Translations under genes and position numbers: made by a program
Shown here: one piece after another, positions 24,744 to 32,505 of the stretch
Position numbering within the stretch: the stretch's first letter is position 1
How the letters are laid out: each line of letters opens with the position of its first letter
From: G963665005 sp963665005
Lineage (GTDB): Bacteria; Bacillota; Clostridia; Christensenellales; SZUA-584
Direction of reading: 5' to 3'
Length of the DNA: 64,000 nucleotides
Assembly: GCA_963665005.2 (NCBI GenBank)
Contig: CAXXTQ010000001.1
Location: 2,976,001-3,040,000 of the forward strand
The notes under the pieces: generated by a model
What the model saw: only the letters and a program-made list of their open reading frames with translations
Database searches by the model: none
Told to the model about the DNA's origin: nothing

Positions 24744-25181
24744 ATGAACAAAGAGAAAGATACGGACACGTTTGGTATATCAATAAGCGACGTGGATGAA
24801 AACAAAATAAGAGAATTCTCGCCGCTTGCCCTGGCGTATATAGGCGATACGGTTTATGATTTATATGTACGCGCATACCTTGTAAAAAACCGTATGGGCA
24901 AAGTGCAGGAATTGCATAAATATGCTTCCGCCGTCGTCAACGCACGCTCTCAGGCCGAGGCGGCAAAGCTTCTGCTTACGCTTTTTACAGACAGGGAAAA
25001 CGAAATTTTCCGCAGCGGCAAAAACTCAAAATCGACACCGCCGAAGAATATGAGCGCGCAGGATTATTCATATGCCACAGGCCTCGAAGCGGTTATAGGG
25101 TATCTTTACTGCACAGGAAAAAAGCAAAGGCTGGATGAGCTTTTTAATATTATAATATCGCATTTTTATTTGGAGGATTAA
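24744..25181 (+). CDS. mrnC: Mini-ribonuclease III
   Basis: RNase III catalytic domain without the double-stranded-RNA-binding domain, used in Firmicutes to mature 23S rRNA ends. 145 aa with the signature SPLALAYIGDTVYDLYVRAYL, containing the acidic metal ligand, VNARSQAEAAK, and the second acidic block YSYATGLEAVIGYLY. First gene of mrnC-thyX-rlmB. No Shine-Dalgarno is visible before the ATG; see the promoter entry. Confidence 0.95.
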   Translation: MNKEKDTDTFGISISDVDENKIREFSPLALAYIGDTVYDLYVRAYLVKNRMGKVQELHKYASAVVNARSQAEAAKLLLTLFTDRENEIFRSGKNSKSTPPKNMSAQDYSYATGLEAVIGYLYCTGKKQRLDELFNIIISHFYLED

Positions 25182-25182
25182 C

Positions 25183-25920
25183 ATGCCCGAAGTTAAACTG
25201 AACGTAAAACTATTATATTTTACTCCCGAAGCGGAAAAAATAACGGCAATGGGCGCAAAGCTTTGTTACAGCCCTTCTGGCATAGACGATATCGCAAGCG
25301 GCCTGACAGAAGAAAAAGCGGCGGCGTTTATTGAAAAGATAGTCGATATCGGACATCTTTCTACCATAGAACACGCAAGCTTTTCTTTCGGCATAGAAGG
25401 AGTTTCGCGCACGCTTCTGGCGCAGATAACGCGCCACCGGCTGGCGAGCTTCTCTGTTCAGTCACAGCGTTATGTAAGCTATTCGGACAATGGCTTTTCG
25501 TATATTATTCCGCCGAGCATAAGTGCGCTCGGAGACGAAGCGAAAGAAAAGTATGAGCAGCAGATGAACACTATGCAGCAATGGTACGACGAATGGAGGC
25601 AGGCGCTTGGAGAAAAGGGCGAGAAAACAAATCAGGACGCGAGGTTTGTGCTTCCGGGCGCATGCGAAACAAAAATGATACTTACTATGAACGCAAGAGA
25701 GCTGCTGCACTTTTTCTCTCTTAGGTGCTGTAACCGCGCCCAGTGGGAGATACGCGAGCTAAGCTGGCGCATGTTTGCTCTTGTCAGCCAAATCGCACCC
25801 GCTTTATTCAAGGCAGCAGGCCCTTCGTGCGTTCGCGGAAAATGCTCTGAGGGAAATAAAACGTGCGGAAAAGCATCCGAAGTCAAGAAAAAACAAAAAA
25901 GCATACTGGAAGGAATATAA
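25183..25920 (+). CDS. thyX: flavin-dependent thymidylate synthase
   Basis: Makes dTMP from dUMP using methylene-tetrahydrofolate and reduced FAD, without releasing dihydrofolate. 245 aa with the ThyX signature RHR-x7-S at residues 84-94 (RHRLASFSVQS), followed by RYVSY, and a C-terminal LRCCNRAQWEIRE segment. It has an extra ~30-residue basic, Cys-containing tail (CVRGKCSEGNKTCGKA). Lies 1 nt after mrnC and overlaps rlmB by 1 nt (TAATG). Confidence 0.96.
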   Translation: MPEVKLNVKLLYFTPEAEKITAMGAKLCYSPSGIDDIASGLTEEKAAAFIEKIVDIGHLSTIEHASFSFGIEGVSRTLLAQITRHRLASFSVQSQRYVSYSDNGFSYIIPPSISALGDEAKEKYEQQMNTMQQWYDEWRQALGEKGEKTNQDARFVLPGACETKMILTMNARELLHFFSLRCCNRAQWEIRELSWRMFALVSQIAPALFKAAGPSCVRGKCSEGNKTCGKASEVKKKQKSILEGI

Positions 25921-26675
25921 TGGATATCATATACGGCAGAAATACCGTTAAAGCGGCTATAAAATCGGGCAGGTCACTCGATAAAATAATGGCGGCAAAA
26001 GAGATAAACGACCCGAGCGTAAGAGAAATATTAGGCCTGGCGTCAAAAAATAAGATTCCCGTCGTAAGAGTAGATAAAAGAAAGCTTGATAACCTGACTA
26101 TGGAATTCGGCCACGGCGGAAAGCCGGCAAACCACCAGGGTGTTATCGCCGTTGCCGCCGCAAAAGATTATTCAAGCATCGACGATATTTTGCAGCTTGC
26201 GCAGGAAAAAAACGAGCCGCCGTTTATAATAGTGCTAGACGGTATTACAGACGAAGGGAATCTGGGCTCGATTATTCGAAGCGCAGAGGTTCTTGGCGCA
26301 CACGGCGTTATTTTGGGCAAGCGCAGAAGCGCGTCGCTTTCGGCAGTTGCTTATAAAACGTCTTCGGGCGCTGCAGAATTGCTGCCCATAGTAAAGGTAA
26401 CAAACTTAAACACAGCGTTAAAAGAGCTAAAAGATAAAGGCGTTTGGATCGCCGCCGCAGACTCATCCGGCCAAAGCGCGGATTCAATTAATTTGGCCGG
26501 CGCTATCGCAATCGTAATAGGTTCTGAGGGCGAAGGCATATCTCGGCTCGTTCTGCAAAACTGTGATTATAAGGCAAGCATACCCATGAAAGGCAAGACG
26601 GGCTCGCTTAACGCCGCTGCTGCAGCATGTGTTTTGATGTACGAAAAAACAAGACAGGACAGATGTAATCAATAA
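25920..26675 (+). CDS. rlmB: 23S rRNA (guanosine-2'-O-)-methyltransferase RlmB
   Basis: SpoU-family (SPOUT) methyltransferase acting on 23S rRNA. 251 aa. The N-terminal substrate-binding domain starts MDIIYGRNTVKAAI. The catalytic domain has the three SPOUT motifs: LDGITDEGNLGSIIRSAEVLG, IVIGSEGEGIS, and IPMKGKTGSLNAAAAA. The start overlaps the thyX stop by one base; GGAAGGA precedes it. In Bacillus, yacP/rae1 follows here; in this window it is missing and sigH follows after 96 nt. Confidence 0.95.
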   Translation: MDIIYGRNTVKAAIKSGRSLDKIMAAKEINDPSVREILGLASKNKIPVVRVDKRKLDNLTMEFGHGGKPANHQGVIAVAAAKDYSSIDDILQLAQEKNEPPFIIVLDGITDEGNLGSIIRSAEVLGAHGVILGKRRSASLSAVAYKTSSGAAELLPIVKVTNLNTALKELKDKGVWIAAADSSGQSADSINLAGAIAIVIGSEGEGISRLVLQNCDYKASIPMKGKTGSLNAAAAACVLMYEKTRQDRCNQ

Positions 26676-26704
26676 CATTACATTATTTACTTAGAAGCAT
26701 TGTG

Positions 26705-26733
26705 TTGACTAACTATTATACTGAAGATATAAT
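26705..26733 (+). promoter_or_regulatory. promoter of sigH
   Basis: TTGACT (26705-26710), 17-nt spacer, TATAAT (26728-26733): a near-perfect sigma-A promoter, 38 nt before the sigH start. It gives sigH expression independent of rlmB. Confidence 0.88.
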
Positions 26734-26771
26734 ATGAAGTTGTACGAAGGCGGCATTAGGGGGATAAAATT

Positions 26772-27428
26772 TTGGCTACAAGCAGAAGGTCTTCTTTAGA
26801 AGAAATCTACGCAAATTATGAGGACATGCCCGACGAAGAAATTGCTGAACTTGCTCGAGAGTACGACGGCGATGCGCTTGAATATTTATTGAATAAATAT
26901 AAGAACTATGTACGTGCAAAGGCTCGTTCTTATTTTCTTATAGGCGCAGACAGGGAAGACATCGTGCAGGAAGGTATGATTGGCTTATATAAAGCCATTC
27001 GTGATTTTCGCGCGGTTAAGCTCACTTCTTTTCGCGCGTTTGCCGAGCTTTGCATAACGCGCCAAATAATCACGGCTATAAAAACGGCAACACGCCAAAA
27101 GCACAGGCCGCTAAACTCTTACGTATCGTTAAACAAGCCGATATACGACGAAGAAAGCGACCGTACGTTGATTGATATTATTTCCAGCGGGAAGATATCT
27201 AACCCCGAGGATATTATAATAGGCCAAGAGGATTTTTCCACTATAGAAAGCAAGATGGGGAAAATGCTTTCTCCGCTTGAGCTTCAGGTGCTTCAAAAAT
27301 ACATAGAAGGCAAATCATATTTCGAAGTCGCAGAAGAACTGCAACGAAGCGTGAAATCTGTAGACAACGCTCTGCAGCGCGTAAAGAATAAACTGGAAAA
27401 GTTGATTTCCGCCGAAAATAACGACTAA
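26772..27428 (+). CDS. sigH: RNA polymerase sigma-H factor
   Basis: Early sporulation/stationary-phase sigma factor. 218 aa: region 1.2/2 (DALEYLLNKYKNYVRAKARSYFL, then DIVQEGMIGLYKAIRDF and FRAFAELCITRQIITAIK), then region 4 (LSPLELQVLQKYIEGKSYFEVAEEL, SVKSVDNALQRVKNKL). The start is TTG with GGGGGG upstream. Genome position after rlmB is the conserved Spo0H locus. Confidence 0.95.
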   Translation: MATSRRSSLEEIYANYEDMPDEEIAELAREYDGDALEYLLNKYKNYVRAKARSYFLIGADREDIVQEGMIGLYKAIRDFRAVKLTSFRAFAELCITRQIITAIKTATRQKHRPLNSYVSLNKPIYDEESDRTLIDIISSGKISNPEDIIIGQEDFSTIESKMGKMLSPLELQVLQKYIEGKSYFEVAEELQRSVKSVDNALQRVKNKLEKLISAENND

Positions 27429-27504
27429 CACTCTTTTTTTCAAAGTCATAAAAATAATACATTTTAAATGTGTTATTCAAGTATAAAATATAGGAGGGGT
27501 ATGA

Positions 27505-28422
27505 ATGAAGAAGCGTATTTTTGCTTTATTATTTGTTATTTTATTTATTTTAGTTCTTTCTGCTTGCGATGTGACCGTAGAGGTAAAAGGTGATAATTCT
27601 GCAATTGTTACAATAAAGTGTGATGAAGATGATATCGAAGATGCCGATGAGCTGGATCCACGCGATTTGCGCGATATGGATGATTTGGAAGACCTCGTAG
27701 ATGAGTTTGCCGATTATAGATTAGACGAACTCGAAATCACCGCACAGTCTTATGTACACAACGGTGACGAATACACTTTTAAAATAAAGGTTTTGCCTGC
27801 GGACGACCTTGAAGATGCTTACTATGACGGAATAACTATAGGCAGCGCCGATGAAGTTCTCGATTTGTTTGCCGATGATGAGTACGGTGATGATTTTCAA
27901 GACATATACGAAGAGTTTGCCGAGGATTTCGACGACGAATATTTTTATGCCTGGGACGGCCAGGGCGATGAGCTTGATGACCGCGATGTTGAAGATTATT
28001 TTGATAATGCAAATTTAGAAAACCTAGGCTGCATAAATATCTATGATACTGATTATTATGTAGATTTTATTGGCTCTGAAATAATTTTGAATGTTCCGGG
28101 AAACATAGAAATGGTTTTCGCAGACTATGATGAAATAGATGTTGAAAATAATGTCGTCGAGATTGGCGAATCGGGCGATGTATATGTCATTTATTCAAAA
28201 GGCATCAGTACTCTTATCCTTATAATCATTATTGCTGCTGTGCTGCTTCTTGCGGGCGGGGCTGTGTTATTCTTTGTACTGCGTAAGAAGAAAAAGCCAA
28301 TGGTTGTGGCAGCCGCTCCGGGAAACACAGTAAACACACAAGGCTCAAAATTCTGTGTTAACTGCGGAACGCAAATGGATGCGGATGATGTATTTTGTCC
28401 TAACTGCGGAACCCGAAACTAA
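27505..28422 (+). CDS. acidic lipoprotein with C-terminal membrane helix and zinc ribbon
   Basis: 305 aa. A lipoprotein signal (MKKRIFALLFVILFILVLSAC) has the lipobox L-S-A-C at Cys 21. It is followed by about 200 residues extremely rich in Asp and Glu (for example EDADELDPRDLRDMDDLED). Then come one strong membrane helix (about 234-257), a KKKK stop-transfer and a C-terminal zinc ribbon: CVNCG, 13 residues, CPNCG. If both ends are membrane-attached, the acidic part is outside and the zinc ribbon inside. The acidic domain may bind metal. No function is recognised. Ribosome site GGAGGGG; ends at a strong bidirectional terminator. Confidence 0.85.
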   Translation: MKKRIFALLFVILFILVLSACDVTVEVKGDNSAIVTIKCDEDDIEDADELDPRDLRDMDDLEDLVDEFADYRLDELEITAQSYVHNGDEYTFKIKVLPADDLEDAYYDGITIGSADEVLDLFADDEYGDDFQDIYEEFAEDFDDEYFYAWDGQGDELDDRDVEDYFDNANLENLGCINIYDTDYYVDFIGSEIILNVPGNIEMVFADYDEIDVENNVVEIGESGDVYVIYSKGISTLILIIIIAAVLLLAGGAVLFFVLRKKKKPMVVAAAPGNTVNTQGSKFCVNCGTQMDADDVFCPNCGTRN

Positions 28423-28433
28423 AACAGCATAAT

Positions 28434-28478
28434 AAAAAAACGCTGTGCGCTAAACTTTTTCGACACGGCGTTTTTATT
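28434..28478. terminator. bidirectional terminator between the acidic lipoprotein and the YfbR-like gene
   Basis: Stem CGCTGTG (28441-28447) with CACGGCG (28464-28470), one wobble. Seven A lie before it and TTTTTATTTAT after it, so it has a T-run on either strand and can serve both convergent genes. Confidence 0.85.
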
Positions 28479-28488
28479 TATAATCTTA

Positions 28489-29067
28489 TTAGTTTAGTTC
28501 GTCGAGCGTAAGGCTGAAGCTTGGAACAAAATTATCCATAAAATATCTGACCTCGGGCATGTCTAATTTATTAATAGACTCTAGAACGGACGCCTGAGCT
28601 TTTTCAAACTCTTTATTTCCCGCCGACATCTCTTCAACACATTTTAAGTAAGCGCATATCTTATCCGCCGCTTTTACTGTTGCGTAGCTTTCTTTATTAT
28701 CTTTTCTGTTTATTATCAGCTTTTCATATTCTTGTTGCAGCTCTTTGGGAAGCATGCGGCATAGCTTTTGTTCGGCGATATTCTCAATCTGCTTATATGC
28801 TTTTTTTATGCTGGGATTAAAGTATTTTATGGGCGTTGCTAAATCTCCCGTAATTACCTCTCCCGCTTCGTGATACACAGCCAGCGACATAACAAATTCG
28901 GCATTTAAATTTCCGCCGTAAAGCTTGTTTTTTATAAGAGCGAGCGCGTGCGCTATCATAGCAACCTGAAGCGAATGTTCCTGTATGTTCTCTTCTCTCG
29001 TGTTGCGCATTAGCCCCCATCTTTTTATATGTTTCATCTTTGCCATAAAACTAAAAAAATGATGCAT
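28489..29067 (-). CDS. YfbR-like HD-domain 5'-deoxynucleotidase
   Basis: 192 aa. HD-superfamily metal phosphohydrolase resembling YfbR, which dephosphorylates deoxynucleoside monophosphates. Visible marks are RNTREENIQEHSLQVAMIAH (first metal His), YHEAGEVITGDLATPIKYFN, and a later Asp in KAADKICAY. The HD doublet is HE here (Y-H-E-A-G-E), a change from the usual His-Asp. The start at 29067 was chosen because CGGAGG precedes it; the longer open frame runs across the divergent TPP riboswitch. Divergent from thiT. Confidence 0.85.
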   Translation of the reverse strand: MHHFFSFMAKMKHIKRWGLMRNTREENIQEHSLQVAMIAHALALIKNKLYGGNLNAEFVMSLAVYHEAGEVITGDLATPIKYFNPSIKKAYKQIENIAEQKLCRMLPKELQQEYEKLIINRKDNKESYATVKAADKICAYLKCVEEMSAGNKEFEKAQASVLESINKLDMPEVRYFMDNFVPSFSLTLDELN

Positions 29068-29093
29068 ATTTTTCCTCCGAATTTTCATAACTA

Positions 29094-29122
29094 TTGACAT
29101 GCCAATGATTAGAAGATATAAT
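29094..29122 (+). promoter_or_regulatory. consensus promoter of the TPP riboswitch / thiT transcript
   Basis: TTGACA (29094-29099), 17-nt spacer, TATAAT (29117-29122): perfect sigma-A consensus. Transcription should start about 29129, directly at the riboswitch. Confidence 0.93.
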
Positions 29123-29130
29123 TCCATTAA

Positions 29131-29216
29131 CCGCTGGGGGGGCCAATTGGCTGAGATGCGCGCAGTTAGCGCAAAACCCTTTGAACCTGTTGGGTAATTC
29201 CAACGCAGGAAAGCAA
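29131..29216 (+). promoter_or_regulatory. TPP riboswitch (THI element)
   Basis: Shows the defining THI-box strings in order: GGGG, GGCTGAGA (pyrimidine-sensing arm), ACCCTTTGAACCTG, and the GGGTAATTCCAACGCAGGAA pyrophosphate-sensing end. It is followed after about 15 nt by an intrinsic terminator, so ligand binding should stop transcription before thiT. Confidence 0.97.
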
Positions 29217-29230
29217 GATTATCTTTGTTT

Positions 29231-29253
29231 CCCGTGCGGTGCACGGGTTTTTT
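29231..29253 (+). terminator. riboswitch-controlled terminator
   Basis: Stem CCCGTGC/GCACGGG with a 3-nt loop, then TTTTTT (29248-29253). Expression platform of the TPP riboswitch. Confidence 0.93.
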
Positions 29254-29358
29254 ATTTTCCGGCAAACTTTATAGTTCAGCCTGGGAAAATTCATTGGCAC
29301 AATCTTACCTTTCCATTCTACCTTATGCGGAAAACAAATACAATAATGAGGTGAATTT

Positions 29359-30078
29359 ATGGAAAACAGTTATGAACAATTCAGTATGGATTTCGGGGCG
29401 TTTCTTGAAACGAACAGAACCTGGATAATTATCATCACAGCGATAGTGCTCGTTATAGGCGCTGCGATATTTTTCTCCATAAACCGCAAAAAACGCGGAA
29501 CCGAAATCAAAAAAAGTGCATGGACAATACGCGAGCTTTCGACGGCCGCAATGTGTCTCGCGCTCGCGTTTTTGTTGTCGTTTATCAAGGTTTGGCATAT
29601 GCCGCAAGGAGGCTCTATAACACCTGCCAGCATGCTGCCGATAATGCTTTTTGCTTATGTATACGGCACGCCCAAAGGGCTAATAGTCGGCCTTGCGTAC
29701 GGTATTTTGCAATGCCTTCAGGATTTTTGGGTAATACACTGGGCGCAGTTTCTGCTTGATTACGGTATTGCTTTTATCGTTCTTGGATTTGCGGGAGTAT
29801 TCAAAAACAAAATACTGCCCGGCATGGCAGTCGCGGGTATTCTTCGATACGCCGCACACGTTGCTTCGGGCGCGATATTCTTTGCCGCAGCGTATGCAGC
29901 TCCTGGACAGAATTTTCTTGTATACTCACTTATCTATAATCTTTTCGCGCTCGTCGACCTTGCTATCTGCATGATAATCGCGGCATTGCCGCCTGTAAGA
30001 CGCATGATAGAATCTTTCCGGCGCCAGGCTGTAAAAAAGAAAGCGCAGGAAATTAAACAAACAGAAGCCAACGCTTAA
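29359..30078 (+). CDS. thiT: energy-coupled thiamine transporter S component
   Basis: Substrate-binding membrane subunit of an ECF transporter; it needs the shared EcfA1A2T module, which is not in this window. 239 aa. An extra N-terminal membrane helix with a basic linker (residues 20-55) precedes the ThiT core of about six helices. The core carries HMPQGGSITPASMLPIMLFAYVYG and QFLLDYGIAFIVLGFAG, both characteristic. The upstream TPP riboswitch confirms the substrate class. Confidence 0.95.
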   Translation: MENSYEQFSMDFGAFLETNRTWIIIITAIVLVIGAAIFFSINRKKRGTEIKKSAWTIRELSTAAMCLALAFLLSFIKVWHMPQGGSITPASMLPIMLFAYVYGTPKGLIVGLAYGILQCLQDFWVIHWAQFLLDYGIAFIVLGFAGVFKNKILPGMAVAGILRYAAHVASGAIFFAAAYAAPGQNFLVYSLIYNLFALVDLAICMIIAALPPVRRMIESFRRQAVKKKAQEIKQTEANA

Positions 30079-30154
30079 ACAGCACATAAAAGGCGGCAAA
30101 AACAATGTTGTTTTGCATGATAAATATGAGCTTAAAATTTTAAATTTTATAAAA

Positions 30155-30190
30155 AAAGAATCAGCCGAACGCTAAACCGGCTGATTCTTT
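30155..30190. terminator. bidirectional terminator between thiT and pgi
   Basis: Perfect 13-bp stem, AAAGAATCAGCCG (30155-30167) with CGGCTGATTCTTT (30178-30190), 10-nt loop. A-rich before and T-rich after, so functional for both convergent genes. Confidence 0.92.
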
Positions 30191-30196
30191 ATTGTT

Positions 30197-31552
30197 TTAC
30201 TGCATAATCCAATCGCTGTTCTTTTTCGGCCTTGAATCCATCTCTTGCTTTTTGTTCTCAAACCCGGCTTTTCCCATCAACGCGAAAGTCGCAAGTTTTC
30301 CTTCCTCTACGCCAGGCTGGTCAAACGTATTAATCCTTAGCATCTCTCCCGTATACGCGGTTGCCATCTCAAAGAAATAGAGCAGCGCACCTATCGTTTT
30401 TTCGCAAATCTCGGGCAGTGTTATTGTGATATTCGGGCGCCCCGCGCGAAGCAGAGCATACTCTGTAGCGCTTCTTTCCGCCTCGAGCAGCTCTCCGAAC
30501 GATTTTCCCGCAAGAAAAGAAATATCGGCCACATACTCAAACGCTTTTGGAATGTCAATATCGTTTCTGAATTTTTCTACCTTTAAAAAAGTGATTATCT
30601 TGTCGTGCGGGCCTTGCGAATAAAGCTGCATTTGAGAATGCTGGTCTGTTACGCCGAGCGCTTTTACGGGAGTCTGCCCTGCAAAAACCTCTCTGCCATC
30701 CAAATCAAATTGTTTGCCAAGCGATTCAGCCCATATCTGTGCGTACCAGTCGGACATATACTTCAGACTGTCCGCGTACGGCAGCATTACGCTTATGTTC
30801 TTGCCCTTTTTCATGCCGAGAACGTGCAAAAGCGCGTACATAGCCGCAGGGTTTTTCTCCTGCCTTGTGCAAACCTCTTCCATATCCGCCGCACCGTCAA
30901 GCATCTTTTTTATATCAAAACCGCATACAGCCGCCGGTAAAAGGCCGACAGGGCAAAGCTCTGAGAAACGTCCGCCTACGCCGTCCGGAATAAAAAACGT
31001 TTTAAGATTTTCTTTTTTTGCTATTTTTATAAGGTTGCCGTTTTTTTCATCGGTAGTCGCTATTATATGGTCAGAAAGTTTAAGCCCTTTCTCGCGCAGC
31101 CTTCCCGCAACCAGCATAAGCTGTGCCATAGTCTCAGAAGTCTTGCCCGATTTTGTGACCACGTTAAACATAGTCTTTTCTAAATCAATGCTGTCAAAAA
31201 GGCTTGCCAAGCGCTCTGGGTCAACGTTGTCTTCCACAAAAAAGTTAATGTTCTGTTTATTTTTGTACGCCAGCGCCTGATGTACGGCTATCGGCCCGAG
31301 TGCCGAGCCGCCTATGCCGAGCACAACAAAATTATCGTATTTCTCTCTTATTTTTTCACTCGTATTTATAATATCGTCGGCAATTTCATCTTGGGCAAAT
31401 GGCAGCTTTCTAAAACCCATATCATTTGAGCCAATAGCAGTATGTGCATTTTGGAGCATATCTTTGGCATCGTTTATCTCCGCCTTGGAAAAGCCCTGCT
31501 CTCCTACCATATCGGCTATAGCATTGTTAAAATCAAAAATCAGTTTACTCAT
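30197..31552 (-). CDS. pgi: glucose-6-phosphate isomerase
   Basis: Interconverts glucose-6-phosphate and fructose-6-phosphate in glycolysis and gluconeogenesis. 451 aa, the shorter Gram-positive type. It has VLGIGGSALGPIAVHQAL, FNVVTKSGKTSETMAQ, GGRFSELCPVGLLPAAVCG, FDLDGREVFAGQ... and QLYSQGPHDKIITF. The start at 31552 follows AAGGAG; the open frame upstream is AT-rich leader. Confidence 0.97.
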   Translation of the reverse strand: MSKLIFDFNNAIADMVGEQGFSKAEINDAKDMLQNAHTAIGSNDMGFRKLPFAQDEIADDIINTSEKIREKYDNFVVLGIGGSALGPIAVHQALAYKNKQNINFFVEDNVDPERLASLFDSIDLEKTMFNVVTKSGKTSETMAQLMLVAGRLREKGLKLSDHIIATTDEKNGNLIKIAKKENLKTFFIPDGVGGRFSELCPVGLLPAAVCGFDIKKMLDGAADMEEVCTRQEKNPAAMYALLHVLGMKKGKNISVMLPYADSLKYMSDWYAQIWAESLGKQFDLDGREVFAGQTPVKALGVTDQHSQMQLYSQGPHDKIITFLKVEKFRNDIDIPKAFEYVADISFLAGKSFGELLEAERSATEYALLRAGRPNITITLPEICEKTIGALLYFFEMATAYTGEMLRINTFDQPGVEEGKLATFALMGKAGFENKKQEMDSRPKKNSDWIMQ

Positions 31553-31678
31553 ATTCCACTCCTTATTTTTGTATGTTTTTATTATATACGTTTTTTTCGC
31601 TTGCAGCATTATTATTTTTGTAAATAATTCATATAGTTTGCTGCCATATCGCATATATATTGAAAAGGTGGTGTTTAA

Positions 31679-32200
31679 ATGTATAGATTTAACGACAGGC
31701 GTTCTCTCTTTGCCGCAATCGGCGTCTCCGTTTTGCTTCTCTTTGGCGCGGTCATACTGCTGGTATCAATGACAGGACAAAAAAATAAAGCTGTATTCTC
31801 GTACGGGAAAGAAGGAACTGCGCGGCTCAGTGTGTACGTTGTTGAAGGTTATACCGAAACACCGATAAAGGACGCGTCGGTGGTGGTGGTTGAGACGGGC
31901 GAAATATATCAAACTGACGAAAAGGGAATGACTCAGGTCATAAAAGTACCGTGTAAACGCGACACACGGTATGACGATATATTGCAAAAACCCTGGGGAG
32001 AAATAACTCTTATTATATATAAAGAAGGCTTTTTACCATACGCTCTTTTTTATTTGCAGGTTTTGGACGGTCAAACACGGGAAGGCGTAAAAATACTGCT
32101 GTTTGAAGAAGGCTCTACAAGCAGCCAGGAACCCTTTTCAATAATCGAAGGGCCAAACCGCATTTGGGTGGATGAGCTGATAAAAATGTACCAGCCATAA
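31679..32200 (+). CDS. membrane-anchored protein with carboxypeptidase-regulatory-like (beta-sandwich) domain
   Basis: 173 aa. One N-terminal membrane helix (about 9-31) is followed by an extracellular domain that begins RLSVYVVEGYTETPIKDASVVVVETG and continues with TDEKGMTQV. This resembles the transthyretin-like CarboxypepD_reg fold (a modified peptidoglycan-associated beta-sandwich). A C-terminal helix ends IWVDELIKMYQP. AAGGTGGTG precedes the ATG. Divergent from pgi; no functional partner is visible. Hypothetical. Confidence 0.75.
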   Translation: MYRFNDRRSLFAAIGVSVLLLFGAVILLVSMTGQKNKAVFSYGKEGTARLSVYVVEGYTETPIKDASVVVVETGEIYQTDEKGMTQVIKVPCKRDTRYDDILQKPWGEITLIIYKEGFLPYALFYLQVLDGQTREGVKILLFEEGSTSSQEPFSIIEGPNRIWVDELIKMYQP

Positions 32201-32210
32201 AAATCATTTT

Positions 32211-32498
32211 TTATTTTGGTTTGTTTTTGCCTAAGTTTCTTATTCTTTTAATAGGGATATTGGCGATAAGCCTTGTTACCGCAGAGCCTTTTCCCGCGTC
32301 TTTTGTATTTGTTATCTTTACGTCAAAGTTCTCTTCATCGACATCAAAATATTTCGATATGACTTTAACAATATCGCGCCGCAGCATCTCCATAAGATCT
32401 CCCGAAGGAGATGTTCCTGCCCTGTCGTGTATCAAAACAAGCTTCAGGCGTTCTTTTGCAATGTTGCTGGATTTTCTTTTTCTGCCGAATCGTAACAT
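32211..32498 (-). CDS. minE: cell division topological specificity factor MinE
   Basis: 95 aa. Stimulates MinD ATPase and drives pole-to-pole oscillation. The N-terminal MinD-binding segment (ERLKLVLIHDRAGTSPSGDLMEMLRRDIV) and the dimerisation domain (FDVDEENFDVKITN) are typical. Third of minC-minD-minE. Presence of MinE together with DivIVA in the same genome is a Clostridia feature. Confidence 0.95.
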   Translation of the reverse strand: MLRFGRKRKSSNIAKERLKLVLIHDRAGTSPSGDLMEMLRRDIVKVISKYFDVDEENFDVKITNTKDAGKGSAVTRLIANIPIKRIRNLGKNKPK

Positions 32499-32505
32499 AA
32501 TATTC

